64,000 nucleotides of DNA from Paenibacillus montaniterrae. GTDB lineage: Bacteria > Bacillota > Bacilli > Paenibacillales > Paenibacillaceae. Below are positions 52,114 to 61,057 of this stretch, one piece after another. Below the pieces are notes generated by a model. It had not been told where the DNA came from, searched no databases, and saw nothing but the letters and a program-made list of their open reading frames with translations. How positions within the stretch are numbered: position 1 is the first letter of the stretch; each line of letters starts with the position of its first letter. The stretch is taken from assembly GCF_018403185.1 (NCBI RefSeq), contig NZ_BOSE01000001.1, positions 310,001 to 374,000 on the forward strand, read 5' to 3'. A program made the position numbers and the translations under genes.

Positions 52114-52950
52114 ATGCATCCAAATGAAATGTTATCCATTAGTGCTTTTTCCAAGCTGTCCGAGGTTTCGCGTAAAACCCTCATTTACTACGACCGCATC
52201 GGTCTGTTCAAACCTGCCTTTGTGGCGGATAATGGTTATCGCTATTATAGCCACAGCCAGTTTGAAACGATCAGCGTTATTCATATTTTCAAAGAGCTGG
52301 GCATGTCCCTGGAGGAAATTCAGCAGCATCTCGGTGAGCGTTCTCCGGAAACTACCCTTAATTTGCTGCGTAAACAGGAGGAAAATCTGCAGCTGCAGAT
52401 CACTAAACTGACTCGGGCGAAACAAATGATTATACAGCGTGCGGAAAATATAGAGCAATCCATGCATCTGGACACCAACCAAATGCATGTCATCTGGCAG
52501 CCTAAAACCCCCTTGCTTCTGAGCCGCCGCATCTACTCATCCAAAAAGGAGTTCTCAGAGGAGCTCTGGGAGGATTTTCGGGCGCGGCTGAACAAGGAGC
52601 ATGCGCCACTTGGATACCCTAGTGGGGTCATCATTCCCAAGGATGATCTGCTGAAGGCGGATGGCGACATGATCTCCCATATGTACAGCTTTATGACGAC
52701 AACGCATCACAAACAGGCCTATATGCCGGAGGGTTTCTATCTTGTGTCTTATGCCAGAGCAGATTACGGGGATACCGAGAAGATCTATACACAAATCTTT
52801 GAATATATCAAGAAGAAACAGTACGTCATTAAGGGCGATGCTTACGAGGATTACATGCAGGATGAGATCGTATTGCAACATGCAGAGGATTATCTTGTTC
52901 GGGTTATGGTGCACATTGAGGAACCAGTAGATGGTTATCATTTTCCTTAG
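52114..52950 (+). CDS. MerR family regulator with GyrI-like effector domain
   Basis: The protein has 278 residues. The MerR head is at residues 5-75 (LSISAFSKLSEVSRKTLIYYD, then wing DNGYRYYSHSQF). A dimer helix spans about 80-120, and a C-terminal GyrI/BmrR-like effector-binding domain spans about 125-278 (FYLVSYARADYGD, EYLVRVMVHIEEPV-like end). The start ATG is 5 bases after GGGGG. It is divergent from the ABC exporter and should activate it on binding a drug, as BmrR and TipA do. Confidence 0.88.
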   Translation: MHPNEMLSISAFSKLSEVSRKTLIYYDRIGLFKPAFVADNGYRYYSHSQFETISVIHIFKELGMSLEEIQQHLGERSPETTLNLLRKQEENLQLQITKLTRAKQMIIQRAENIEQSMHLDTNQMHVIWQPKTPLLLSRRIYSSKKEFSEELWEDFRARLNKEHAPLGYPSGVIIPKDDLLKADGDMISHMYSFMTTTHHKQAYMPEGFYLVSYARADYGDTEKIYTQIFEYIKKKQYVIKGDAYEDYMQDEIVLQHAEDYLVRVMVHIEEPVDGYHFP

Positions 52951-52975
52951 TAGATCGTGCTCGTGCATATTGATA

Positions 52976-53025
52976 GGGGCTGACCACAAAGCCGGCCCCT
53001 ATGAGCCGGCTTTGTGGTTAGCCCC
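52976..53025. terminator. Very long hairpin after merR (no T tract)
   Basis: The 21-base arms begin GGGGCTGACCACAAAG and end GTGGTTAGCCCC, with one mismatch and an eight-base loop. No T run follows. It lies in the 219-base gap before the convergent MFS gene and may act as a transcription barrier in both directions. Confidence 0.5.
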
Positions 53026-53169
53026 TACCCTACTTTAGTGAATTATAAATGCTTTCATGACATCATCAGGTCGCAGGTATTTTCTCCGCATTACATATTA
53101 CTCGATTCATTATAAGATTTCTTGATCTTCTAATTGTATTTAAGTAATTCTGAAATGGACAGAAATTCA

Positions 53170-54378
53170 TTAATCTGCCCTTTTCTTTCTCGATAACTCT
53201 GTCGCATAATACGCCATGGCGATAGCCGGTAAAGCGATTCCGATCAGAAGTGCCGCCTCCCAGCCGCCTATTGCGTAAGCCCAGCCCCCTGCCGCAGAGC
53301 CGATAGCGCCTCCTAAAAAGAAAATCGCCATATATAAACCGTTAAGCCTGCTGCGAAATTCCGCTCCTAAAGAGAAAATCACTCGCTGCCCGAGAACCAT
53401 GTTGGCGGAAACTCCCATGTCAAGTAAAATCGCCGCAGCTACGAGGATGGGGACTGCGAGTACAGAACTTGATGGAACCAGTAAAGGAAGCAGCATGGAA
53501 AAGATGACGATGGCCAATGCCCATCCCGTAGCCGGACGAACCCATCCACGGTCTGCCATACGGCCAGCAGCTGGCGCCACTATTGCTCCCATTACCCCGA
53601 CTAATGCGAACAGAGCGACCTCCTTCTGAGTGAAATGGAACGGCGTACTTGTCAATACCAACGGAACTGTAGTCCAAAACAAACTGAACGTTCCGAATAC
53701 ACAAGCATGATAAATTGCCCTCCGGCGCAATGCCGCTGTCGTCTTCAGTAGATGCAGCATGGAGTGCAGCAGCGCCGGGTAAGCTGTAGCGATCGAAGGC
53801 TTCCTTGAAGGTAGTGCCTTTGCCAATACTAGAGCCAGCACGAACATCAATGCTGCAGAGATAAAATATATGGCGCGCCAGCCCATATACTCCGCCACCA
53901 AGCTTGAAATAGGACGGGCAAGCATAATCCCGAGAAGCAGCCCGCTCATGACGTTGCCTACATTGCGACCGCGCACGGCTTCAGGTGAAAGATGAGCCGC
54001 ATACGGTACAAGGATTTGTGCTGCTACGGAACCTACTCCGATTACGAGCGAAGCAGTGAGGAACAGGATTGCGCTTTTGATTACAGCAGCAATTGTCAAA
54101 ACAACAGCTGTAATGAGCAATAATGAAAGGATCAGCTTACGATTTTCCAGGATGTCTCCGAGCGGTACGATAAATAATAAGCCAATCCCATAGCCGATTT
54201 GAGTCAACGTCACGATAAGTGCGGTAGCCCCGGAGGAGAGCCCGATGGTCGAACCGATCGAGCCTATCAATGGTTGAGCATAATAAAGATTTGCCGCTAT
54301 AATACCACAAGCGGCTGCCAGGATAAAAATCAGCGCTGGCGAAACCGATTTTTCTGTTGGAACGGAAGCTGCATGCAT
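53170..54378 (-). CDS. MFS transporter
   Basis: The 402-residue protein has 12 helices. [15 protein letters not shown] follows helix 1, [21 protein letters not shown] is helix 2 with motif A (P-L-G-D-x-x-x-x-R-K), and [20 protein letters not shown] is helix 5. This is the YgaY/YybF-like efflux group. The substrate is unknown. The regulator gene immediately upstream and the shared operator sequence indicate TetR control. Confidence 0.85.
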   Translation of the reverse strand: MHAASVPTEKSVSPALIFILAAACGIIAANLYYAQPLIGSIGSTIGLSSGATALIVTLTQIGYGIGLLFIVPLGDILENRKLILSLLLITAVVLTIAAVIKSAILFLTASLVIGVGSVAAQILVPYAAHLSPEAVRGRNVGNVMSGLLLGIMLARPISSLVAEYMGWRAIYFISAALMFVLALVLAKALPSRKPSIATAYPALLHSMLHLLKTTAALRRRAIYHACVFGTFSLFWTTVPLVLTSTPFHFTQKEVALFALVGVMGAIVAPAAGRMADRGWVRPATGWALAIVIFSMLLPLLVPSSSVLAVPILVAAAILLDMGVSANMVLGQRVIFSLGAEFRSRLNGLYMAIFFLGGAIGSAAGGWAYAIGGWEAALLIGIALPAIAMAYYATELSRKKRAD

Positions 54379-54407
54379 AGAAAGTCTCCTTTGCTTACAA
54401 GTTTTTT

Positions 54408-54426
54408 TGGAACAATCGTTCCGGAA
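54408..54426 (-). promoter_or_regulatory. TetR operator candidate, MFS promoter
   Basis: On the minus strand TTCCGGAACGATTGTTCCA. It matches 55057-55075 at 16 of 19 positions, and its core GGAACGATTGTTCC is a near palindrome. A TTTACA box lies just upstream on the same strand. Confidence 0.65.
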
Positions 54427-54443
54427 TGTGTAAAAAAAATATG

Positions 54444-55019
54444 TTATAGCATTTCCATCACTGTGTCTATCATCTGCTGCATCTTGCTGCGGTCACCCTG
54501 CACCTTCGCAACGATATTTATACCATGGTTCAGGTTTAAGAGCAGATGAGATAAAGTCTTGATATCTTTCTCGGGCATGATTTCTCCCGTCTCCTGACCT
54601 TTGCACAGCAGCTCGTAGAAGGATTTCTCTAACTCCTCAAACCGCTCTCTGATCAACGCATTCAGTTGCTCATCTGGCGAATCCATTCCGACTGCTGCAT
54701 TAGTAATGAGACAGCCCTTCGGTGACTCGCTGTCCAGGGCGGAATCGATGTGTACCTCGAAGTACTTCCGGATTCCTGCTTTTGCAGATGTCGCATTGAC
54801 GAGGATGTCCCTTTTGGCTTGCTTCCATTTCTTGTACCAGTTGATCGCCTCGATATAAAGCGTTTGTTTATCCCCGAACGTTTCATACAGACTTGATCTG
54901 CTTAGATCCATAGCTTCCAGCAAATCGGGAATGCTTGCCGCTTCATAGCCCTTCTTCCAAAAAACGAGCATCGCTTTATGAAGCACCGCTTCTTTATCAA
55001 ATTCTTTGTTGCGCCCCAT
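54444..55019 (-). CDS. TetR family regulator of the MFS gene
   Basis: The protein has 191 residues. The helix-turn-helix is [20 protein letters not shown], then [26 protein letters not shown], typical of the YxaF/AcrR subgroup. The start ATG at 55019 follows GGAGGGAG. The frame continues upstream to 55133 without a ribosome site. It is followed by the MFS gene in the same direction. An operator-like sequence lies in its own promoter and in that of the MFS gene. Confidence 0.87.
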   Translation of the reverse strand: MGRNKEFDKEAVLHKAMLVFWKKGYEAASIPDLLEAMDLSRSSLYETFGDKQTLYIEAINWYKKWKQAKRDILVNATSAKAGIRKYFEVHIDSALDSESPKGCLITNAAVGMDSPDEQLNALIRERFEELEKSFYELLCKGQETGEIMPEKDIKTLSHLLLNLNHGINIVAKVQGDRSKMQQMIDTVMEML

Positions 55020-55056
55020 GTTTCTCCCTCCGTTTCTGTAGGTACAGTATATACTT

Positions 55057-55075
55057 TTCCGGAACGATAAGTCCA
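55057..55075 (+). promoter_or_regulatory. TetR operator candidate, tetR promoter
   Basis: TTCCGGAACGATAAGTCCA lies between a TGGACT -35 and a TATACT -10 on the minus strand, where a bound repressor would block the promoter. Confidence 0.65.
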
Positions 55076-55139
55076 GTATTTTTTGCAGATGTGTACTAAT
55101 GTTAATAACCCGAACCCACCATTTATTTATCATATACGC

Positions 55140-55300
55140 TTAAATTGTCAAAATAATATATGTTGATTCTTTTGAAGCGTTAGGCAATGTACCTGTTAAT
55201 TCTAATTTATATTTATATACGTTTCCGTCGGGTGCTGTATAGCTACTATTTTGGGTATTACATGCTGTAAGTGTAACTAATAGATCCCCCAAACGGACTA
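55140..55300 (-). pseudogene. Lipoprotein gene remnant
   Basis: The frame reads LLVTLTACNTQNSSYTAP then DGNVYKYKLELTGTLPNAS and ends KESTYIILTI. LTAC is a lipobox, and the KYKLELTGTLPNA-type segment looks like a real protein domain. There is no ribosome site or credible start, and the 5' side runs into a terminator hairpin, so it is a truncated gene. Confidence 0.5.
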
Positions 55301-55301
55301 G

Positions 55302-55328
55302 ACCGTGTAGAAACTAATTCTACACGGT
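55302..55328 (-). terminator. Terminator of the nucleotidyltransferase gene
   Basis: ACCGTGTAGAA and TTCTACACGGT pair exactly around a five-base loop, 13 bases after the stop. The T-richness is poor. Confidence 0.5.
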
Positions 55329-55340
55329 TCTGGAAAAATC

Positions 55341-56429
55341 CTATTTTAATGGATTGATATAATGGGCATATAATTGCTCGAAGGTTTTAAAATGTTCGAC
55401 TTCTCTGCCGACCTTATTATATTCGTCTACATATTCCTCCATCATTTCAAGGAACTTCTCTTTCACTACTGGTAAATCACTTGCATCAAAGTACTGCATG
55501 AGATCAAATTTTCTGGTTCCTTTCTGCGCAGTCATTTCATCAAGATATCCTTGCGCTCCAAAGGCCGAAAGAAAGGCATAGGAGGCATCGTTCGTTGTAA
55601 CACTGTTTAAGATTTTATTGCGGTAGTTGCACCACAATTCTTCGTAAGTTCCCCTCAGATTATTAAAGGTCGGAGCAGGTTTAACAATGAAGTTATCACA
55701 CATCTTGCTATGCAGCCTCGTAACGCTGTTCAACATATTAAAAGAAGCGCTGCGAATATCTTCAATGGTATGAGCTTCGATAATTGACATGTATAAGGAT
55801 TCGAGATCGTCTGGAACATAGCGATACGAGCATATTTCTTCTAAATATCGCTTGATTCCTCGTTTGATGTACGTGTTATTCATGCTGACCAAGGCATTGA
55901 CCAGATGGTACAGAACATCGGCAGATGCATATCTCACTGAACCGATATTATCGCCTAGCATCGTATCACAGTATGCTTGCTTAGCTAGGTCGATCCATTT
56001 TTTTGCTCGATTAAGACATGCTTCTCCTATCGGCTCCGCAAGCGCATCAAGAGCTTTTTGCCTAAAGTCGTTTAATTTCTCCAAATCCTCAGGCTTTGCA
56101 TAATAGAGAACTTTGAGGTCGATTAGGCACGCTACGTCGGGTCTTTCTAAGATGGATTGTTCGTATATTCTTGTATCCCATGGTGTGCAATAGATGTCAT
56201 AGCCAACATCATCTAAGATGAAGCAATCGGATATACCCCAGCCCCTTTCTGTATTATTTATAATAATTAAATCAAGATCGCTCTTATCGTGAAAGTCTCC
56301 GGTGCTAAACGAACCAGTAAGCCCAATAATTGCGATATCGTCTAGAAAGTCTCTTCTTGCACGTTCGATCACCATGTTAATCAGCAGTTCATTTTTGTCC
56401 AGCAGCTTCTTCTTTATGATTTCATTCAT
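55341..56429 (-). CDS. Nucleotidyltransferase-fold protein
   Basis: The protein has 362 residues. The polymerase-beta-type nucleotidyltransferase motif is near residue 38: GLTGSFSTGDFHDKSDLDLI with the G-S and D-x-D metal ligands. The C-terminal 200 residues are helical, resembling aminoglycoside-nucleotidyltransferase-like proteins. The substrate is unknown. The start ATG at 56429 is 8 bases after AAGGGG. A GTG three codons upstream overlaps that site. Confidence 0.75.
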   Translation of the reverse strand: MNEIIKKKLLDKNELLINMVIERARRDFLDDIAIIGLTGSFSTGDFHDKSDLDLIIINNTERGWGISDCFILDDVGYDIYCTPWDTRIYEQSILERPDVACLIDLKVLYYAKPEDLEKLNDFRQKALDALAEPIGEACLNRAKKWIDLAKQAYCDTMLGDNIGSVRYASADVLYHLVNALVSMNNTYIKRGIKRYLEEICSYRYVPDDLESLYMSIIEAHTIEDIRSASFNMLNSVTRLHSKMCDNFIVKPAPTFNNLRGTYEELWCNYRNKILNSVTTNDASYAFLSAFGAQGYLDEMTAQKGTRKFDLMQYFDASDLPVVKEKFLEMMEEYVDEYNKVGREVEHFKTFEQLYAHYINPLK

Positions 56430-56543
56430 TCGGTACACCCCTTCATATGAGTTGGCCGTTCTTCCTCCAACAGCCTCAACTAGAGTCTATCGATTTAGAG
56501 GTGCGGTTGCTATGTATAAGTTGATTTAATTCATCTTTGCACA

Positions 56544-56582
56544 AAATCCGCTAAACCATCGACATGACGATTTAGCGGATTT
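56544..56582. terminator. Terminator of the CD3324-like gene
   Basis: AAATCCGCTAAA pairs exactly with TTTAGCGGATTT. T follows on the minus strand. Confidence 0.65.
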
Positions 56583-56584
56583 CA

Positions 56585-56851
56585 CTAGTTCTTTTTATAA
56601 ACAATTTTCTTTATGCTTTCGCAGGACAAGAAATATCGATCCGCCAACTCCCCAATGCTGACTCCATTGCGGAATAGGGATTGGATCTCGGCGTTTCGAG
56701 CAGAGACCATACTTTTGCTGCGTGTTTTCTCGCCCCACTTTAAGTGTGCCTCTTTAGGTTTAGGGATATATACCAGTTCGCCTTGAACGTATTCTTGAAT
56801 GATGCGAAGCAGTTCTTCCGGAAAAATAAACTCAGCATTTGAATATTTCAC
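56585..56851 (-). CDS. CD3324-like small helix-turn-helix protein
   Basis: The protein has 88 residues. MKYSNAEFIFPEELLRIIQE, YVQGELVYIPKP, and the C-terminal VSIGELADRYFLSCESIKKIVY match the CD3324 family pattern as I know it, where the last part is a helix-turn-helix of the Mor-like type. The start is GTG at 56851, 8 bases after AAGGAG. The GTG at 56860 is too close. Its role is unknown, probably DNA binding. Confidence 0.75.
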   Translation of the reverse strand: MKYSNAEFIFPEELLRIIQEYVQGELVYIPKPKEAHLKWGEKTRSKSMVSARNAEIQSLFRNGVSIGELADRYFLSCESIKKIVYKKN

Positions 56852-56906
56852 GAGCCTCACTCCTTATTTAATAAATCAATAAGGTGCAAAGCCAGTTTGA
56901 AGAATA

Positions 56907-57023
56907 TTACGATTCGTTGCTGGCAACGTGATTGTTCCTAATCTCTATGCAAAGCATTGCCTTATCCTTCACCGGCTTTGCATAGAGCCATGCATGTAAG
57001 AATCCTACCCCTATTGTTTTCAA
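56907..57023 (-). CDS. Candidate 38-residue small protein
   Basis: A strong GGAGGT lies 7 bases before a TTG. The frame begins MKTIGVGFLHAWLYAK and ends HVASNES. It contains a 13-bp perfect inverted repeat (CTCTATGCAAAGC at 56943-56955 and its inverse at 56975-56987), which may be the true feature (a terminator or structured RNA) with the frame a by-product. No family recognised. Confidence 0.3.
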   Translation of the reverse strand: MKTIGVGFLHAWLYAKPVKDKAMLCIEIRNNHVASNES

Positions 57024-57087
57024 TAGTCTCACCTCCATAAAAATAGATGGCTGCTATCTGCAATTATAACAGAGTACGCTTATAAGT

Positions 57088-57960
57088 TTAATATTTAGCC
57101 GAATTCCAAGCATTCACAAAATCATTAACAGTTTCAAATCGATCTTCACGCTGCTCGCTAACTGCCCGTAAAGCGACTTCGTAAAGCGATTTGCTTGCTT
57201 CCCACTTTGAAAACGAATGATCCATTTCACCGCCAAGCAATCCAAAAGCGATAGCTCCCATCGTGAAAACATTCGTTCTTGCATCAATAGGCGCACCTAA
57301 TATAAACTCTTCCGGAGATTTCGAACGCGTTGCTCCCCAGAAGCTCTCTCCCATGTCATTGATGGAAGGAGCCAACCTGTAAAAGTCGATGTCACAGATC
57401 ATCGTTATATCCTTTGAAAAATCATACAGGATGCTGCCATCATAAAAATCAACCGCAACGTACCCTCTGGACTCCACATATTTATGGAATTCATATATGG
57501 CATTAAGGGACTGCAATCTCTTCTCTATGGATAACTGTTTGAATCTGTAAAAAGGCGAGTCTGGATGGCTATGCTTTGGTTGAACGGCAAACAACCAATG
57601 GGAATGCAGACATTCGCCATTAAACCATTCAAATATAGCAGCATACCCCTCTTTCGTTGCAAAATGATCAATAAGACGAATGAGATTGGGATGCTCTAAC
57701 ATCTTGTACAGCGGTACGGCAGCCTTTAATCTGGAAATGGCATCTCTAGCGTTGCCGGAAAACTCCATCGGTCTGCAGCCCGCATATTTAACAAAAAGCT
57801 TTTTTCCGTTCTTTTCGATTCCGAAGCTGATGTTGCCAGAATCTTGCTGATCAAACACGCAAAAAACGGTACCTATAGATTGCAGCCATGTGAAATCGTG
57901 CTGCTCCTGAAGCTCAAAAGATACATGGTCAAGCTGGAGCTTAACCGGCTGTTGATTCAT
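57088..57960 (-). CDS. Protein kinase-like protein with divergent catalytic motifs
   Basis: The 290-residue protein has a Ser/Thr kinase fold. The beta-3 lysine is in LFVKYAG. A hinge-like YAAIFEWFNG follows. The catalytic loop is YVAVDFYDGSILYD, where HRDLKPEN would be expected: the Asp remains but Lys and Asn are replaced. CDIDFY stands in place of DFG. An EEFILGAPID segment resembles the APE helix region. It has no membrane segment. It may be active with altered chemistry or be a pseudokinase. It is followed by the S41 peptidase gene end 18 bases away. Confidence 0.72.
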   Translation of the reverse strand: MNQQPVKLQLDHVSFELQEQHDFTWLQSIGTVFCVFDQQDSGNISFGIEKNGKKLFVKYAGCRPMEFSGNARDAISRLKAAVPLYKMLEHPNLIRLIDHFATKEGYAAIFEWFNGECLHSHWLFAVQPKHSHPDSPFYRFKQLSIEKRLQSLNAIYEFHKYVESRGYVAVDFYDGSILYDFSKDITMICDIDFYRLAPSINDMGESFWGATRSKSPEEFILGAPIDARTNVFTMGAIAFGLLGGEMDHSFSKWEASKSLYEVALRAVSEQREDRFETVNDFVNAWNSAKY

Positions 57961-57978
57961 ATAATCATCCTCTCAATT

Positions 57979-58968
57979 TCAAATATCAATAATATTTTTT
58001 ATCTCAGTCATTAAATGATCTCGTCCAGGCTCCATAGACTCACTAAACTGCTCTAGCAGCTGTTTGAGAAGTAAATGATAGGCCTTTTCAAAGGATTCAC
58101 TACTATTACACTCAATATCGGGTAAAACCCCTGTCTCATTCCAACTAACTTTTGTTACTGGGTTAATCGGATAAGCATTCGGAATAAAAGCTTGAAAATG
58201 ATCATTTATGCGATGAACACTGCCAGCATTAGCTTTGCCAGCCGTCTTTTCGCCGACAATTTTTACTCTTTGAATGGCCTGTAAGCTATATGAGAACTCT
58301 TCAGCACAGGATCCGGTATTTTGACTCGTTAGAATATAAACAGGCTTATTTGCACCAAATCGTTCTCCAGGCACAAAAGGCAAACTCCAAATTGACTGAA
58401 TCATGTTGTATTGCCGCCAATAAATATCATTTAAAAGTACTGGCGGGGAGCCATTTAACAAGTAACTTGCTATAAATGCACTCATTAATGAGGAACCACC
58501 GTAGTTTTTTCTGAGATCAATGATTAACCCGTCAGTTTCCGCAATAAAACTCAACGCATGAGCTGCTGTTTTGCCTGCATGTTCTGGATAGGCGAACTCG
58601 TTAATGATAAGGTATCCTATATTGCCCGGCAGTCTCTCTACTCGTTCAAAGCCATAATTATTTAGCTTTAGGCGTGCTAATGCATTTTCATCGTTGATCG
58701 GATCGTATTGTTGAAGCGGTACAATGGATTCACTATAAAAAACGGCTAGATGTTTATCGCTGCTTATTTTTTGTAGCTCCTTCGTAATCTTCTCTGCTAA
58801 AGAAAAGCCGGTTTCATTTTTGTAATAATCGCCTGCAGATACCCTTTCAAGCAGCGAGGAGTTTATGATTTCAGCAGTTTCTGGGAAGGTGTAATGATCG
58901 AGCAGCAGCTCGCCAAGAGATACAATTGTTTTTTCAATAAAAACATTATCCAGTTTTAATAAGGTCAG
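57979..58968 (-). CDS. S41 family peptidase with non-standard start
   Basis: The frame is open from the stop at 57979 back to a TGA at 58975-58977, about 330 codons, the usual family length. The C-terminal half is a tail-specific-protease domain: GLIIDLRKNYGGSS, NTGSCAEEF with the nucleophile Ser, and GEKTAGKANAG with the catalytic Lys. The N-terminal half (EKTIVSLGELLLDHYTFPE, ISSDKHLAVFYSE, GNIGYLIINEFAYPEH) also fits S41 proteins. No ATG, GTG or TTG lies early in the frame. A CTG at 58968 sits 7 bases after GAAAGGGTG. A TTG at 58554 would lose the N-terminal domain. Either CTG is the start or the gene carries a small frameshift. Confidence 0.7.
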   Translation of the reverse strand: MTLLKLDNVFIEKTIVSLGELLLDHYTFPETAEIINSSLLERVSAGDYYKNETGFSLAEKITKELQKISSDKHLAVFYSESIVPLQQYDPINDENALARLKLNNYGFERVERLPGNIGYLIINEFAYPEHAGKTAAHALSFIAETDGLIIDLRKNYGGSSLMSAFIASYLLNGSPPVLLNDIYWRQYNMIQSIWSLPFVPGERFGANKPVYILTSQNTGSCAEEFSYSLQAIQRVKIVGEKTAGKANAGSVHRINDHFQAFIPNAYPINPVTKVSWNETGVLPDIECNSSESFEKAYHLLLKQLLEQFSESMEPGRDHLMTEIKNIIDI

Positions 58969-59267
58969 TTTACATCACCCTTTCCGCAACGGCAGGTTTA
59001 TCAATCCCTTTTGATTTCAATTCTCTCCTTAACTATATGATATGATACAGATAATAATATGTATATAACAGAATGGTAATTACAACTGATATTCTTTGCT
59101 TTTACAGGAAAACTGTCGCAAAACAGGGTTTTAATTTGTATATAACAATAGTGATACAGAGCGAAATGTATTGCTGTCCCGCTGCCGTAACTGCATCAAA
59201 CGAGTTTATATTCATCAAACGTAAGCCTATAGTTAAATAAAAAGGCCATGCTACGCATGCTTCTTAA
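58969..59267. other. Gene-free stretch between S41 and Nudix genes
   Basis: I see no supported gene. A weak short hairpin with T tract on the minus strand (59246-59262) may end the Nudix transcript. Confidence 0.35.
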
Positions 59268-59699
59268 TTAATCTAACCACTGTCTAGGTCCTATGTAATG
59301 GAATAATTGATTGTTATTATAGTCTAAAGCTTCCTGTATTCTCTTGATCGTAAAATCACTAATTGGTCGAGGCAAGTTTTCTACACTGAAATATTTACAC
59401 TCAGTTACTTCTTTAGAGTCTGGCTGTGGCTGTTGGGTTTCATTAATAGTACATATGAAGGCGAAGTGATGCATATCATGTTCAAGTTCATAGTAAACAC
59501 CAGTTAGTCGTCCCACCGTAACCTCAAGTCCTGTTTCCTCGAATACTTCTCTCTTCGCAGTCTCCTCTGCGGATTCTTTTTGCTCTGAAAGCCCGCCTGG
59601 AAGCTCCCAATTGTACTTTCCGTAGTTATGTTTCACTAAAAGAATTTTTCCTTCAGAATCTAATATTACTGCGGCTGCTCCTACTAACTTATTGGACAT
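59268..59699 (-). CDS. Nudix hydrolase
   Basis: The 143-residue protein carries the Nudix box from G to GL: LPGGLSEQKESAEETAKREV, then FEETGLEV, matching G-x5-E-x7-R-E-U-x-E-E-x-G-U. It would cleave a nucleoside diphosphate linked to another group. The start ATG at 59699 follows GGAGGG. It overlaps the upstream lipoprotein gene by 11 bases. The longer frame lies inside that gene. Confidence 0.88.
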   Translation of the reverse strand: MSNKLVGAAAVILDSEGKILLVKHNYGKYNWELPGGLSEQKESAEETAKREVFEETGLEVTVGRLTGVYYELEHDMHHFAFICTINETQQPQPDSKEVTECKYFSVENLPRPISDFTIKRIQEALDYNNNQLFHYIGPRQWLD

Positions 59700-60141
59700 T
59701 ATTATCCCTCCAAATTTTGTAGCCTTCAATGTTTTCCTCAGAATGGTCACTGGCGTCGAATGTTTTGAAATACCTTGCATAGTACGAATGTTCAATTGTT
59801 TTTTTATCGCTGTCGGTATTAATATGAAGATAAATAGCTGATATTTCTAATCCCCATTTAACACTGCGAGCAATTTCATTGATGTTATCAATTGTTGCAA
59901 AATTCTCAATTTCCGTAAGAATCGACTCCAATTCTTCTTTATCCGGCTCCTTGTTCATCTCTATTCTGCATAAAAGATTGGGCCGAGTAAACGTAAAGTG
60001 GACGCTTTCAATCGACGGAGAAAGGTCCTCCAAGTCTTGAGTTAATTGTTTCGTAGAATCGGTCGCTACACGGTGCGTAGTGCTGCAACCTGTTGAAAAT
60101 AGCAGAAGGAAGCCTATTAATATAGCGATCCATTTTTTCAT
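59689..60141 (-). CDS. Small lipoprotein
   Basis: The protein has 150 residues. Signal peptide MKKWIAILIGFLLLFSTGC has a lipobox ending in Cys 19. The mature part is a small alpha/beta protein (SVHFTFTRPNLLCRIEM, WGLEISAIYLHINTD) of unknown family. The start ATG at 60141 is 6 bases after GGAG. It is coupled to the Nudix gene. Confidence 0.75.
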   Translation of the reverse strand: MKKWIAILIGFLLLFSTGCSTTHRVATDSTKQLTQDLEDLSPSIESVHFTFTRPNLLCRIEMNKEPDKEELESILTEIENFATIDNINEIARSVKWGLEISAIYLHINTDSDKKTIEHSYYARYFKTFDASDHSEENIEGYKIWRDNNVQ

Positions 60142-60340
60142 TTTGCACTCCATTAGTGGTGTTTAGTTAGTCGACGCAATCCTATTATAACAAATTAACG
60201 CCAATCTGGTTAGGATATGAGCTTTCAGTAGACAAGCTGATTTGCACGGATCTACTTTATGGAAAACAAAAATGAAACGTTTGTTTACTCATTACGTAAA
60301 CAACAGCAACTAGTATTTTCAATGAACGGAGGAGTTGTAG

Positions 60341-61057
60341 TTGCGTTTAGTTGTAGAAGATATCGTCAAACAATTTGACGAAAAAAAGGTTCTCCAGGGG
60401 GCCAGCTTTACATTTGAAAAAGGGAAAATTTACGGACTGCTTGGGCGTAATGGTGTTGGTAAAACGACACTGTTTAACTGCCTGAGCGGGGAAATGTCTT
60501 TGGATGGAGGACGGGCGCTGCTTGATGAGAATGGTGTGGTGAGAGAATTAAAGCACGAGGATATCGGTTATGTATACTCCCTTCCGATTTTGCCTGAGTT
60601 TTTGACGGGCTATGAGTTTATTAAGTTTTTTATCGATATTAATAAAGATAAAGTGCAGATGGATCGAAATATTGATGATTACTTTGACCTGATGACGATA
60701 ACAGGTGAGGATAGACATCGGCTCATAAAAGGGTATTCGCATGGCATGAAGAATAAAATTCAAATGCTGCTGTTTTTAATAACAAAGCCGCCGATCATTT
60801 TACTGGATGAGCCGCTTACTTCCTTTGATGTGATCGTTGCTCTCGAAATGAAAAATATGCTGAGAGAGATGAAAAGCGAGCATATTTTAATTTTCTCTAC
60901 TCACATTTTGCAGCTTGCCTCAGATTTATGTGACGAGTTAGTCGTATTGAACAATGGCAAATTATCCTCTGTTCCGATTGATTTGCTGCATAGTGCTGAG
61001 TTCGAGCAAAGCATCATTAATTTGTTGAAGGATGAGAATCATGTTGACCACTCTTAA
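60341..61057 (+). CDS. ABC transporter ATP-binding protein
   Basis: The protein has 238 residues. Walker A GLLGRNGVGKTT is at residue 32, a divergent signature KGYSHGMKNK, Walker B PPIILLDEPL and the switch His in STHILQ. A YSHGMK-type signature is common in ABC-2-like exporters of the Ecs/YthP type. The start is TTG at 60341 after CGGAGGAG. It overlaps the permease gene by 17 bases. Confidence 0.87.
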   Translation: MRLVVEDIVKQFDEKKVLQGASFTFEKGKIYGLLGRNGVGKTTLFNCLSGEMSLDGGRALLDENGVVRELKHEDIGYVYSLPILPEFLTGYEFIKFFIDINKDKVQMDRNIDDYFDLMTITGEDRHRLIKGYSHGMKNKIQMLLFLITKPPIILLDEPLTSFDVIVALEMKNMLREMKSEHILIFSTHILQLASDLCDELVVLNNGKLSSVPIDLLHSAEFEQSIINLLKDENHVDHS

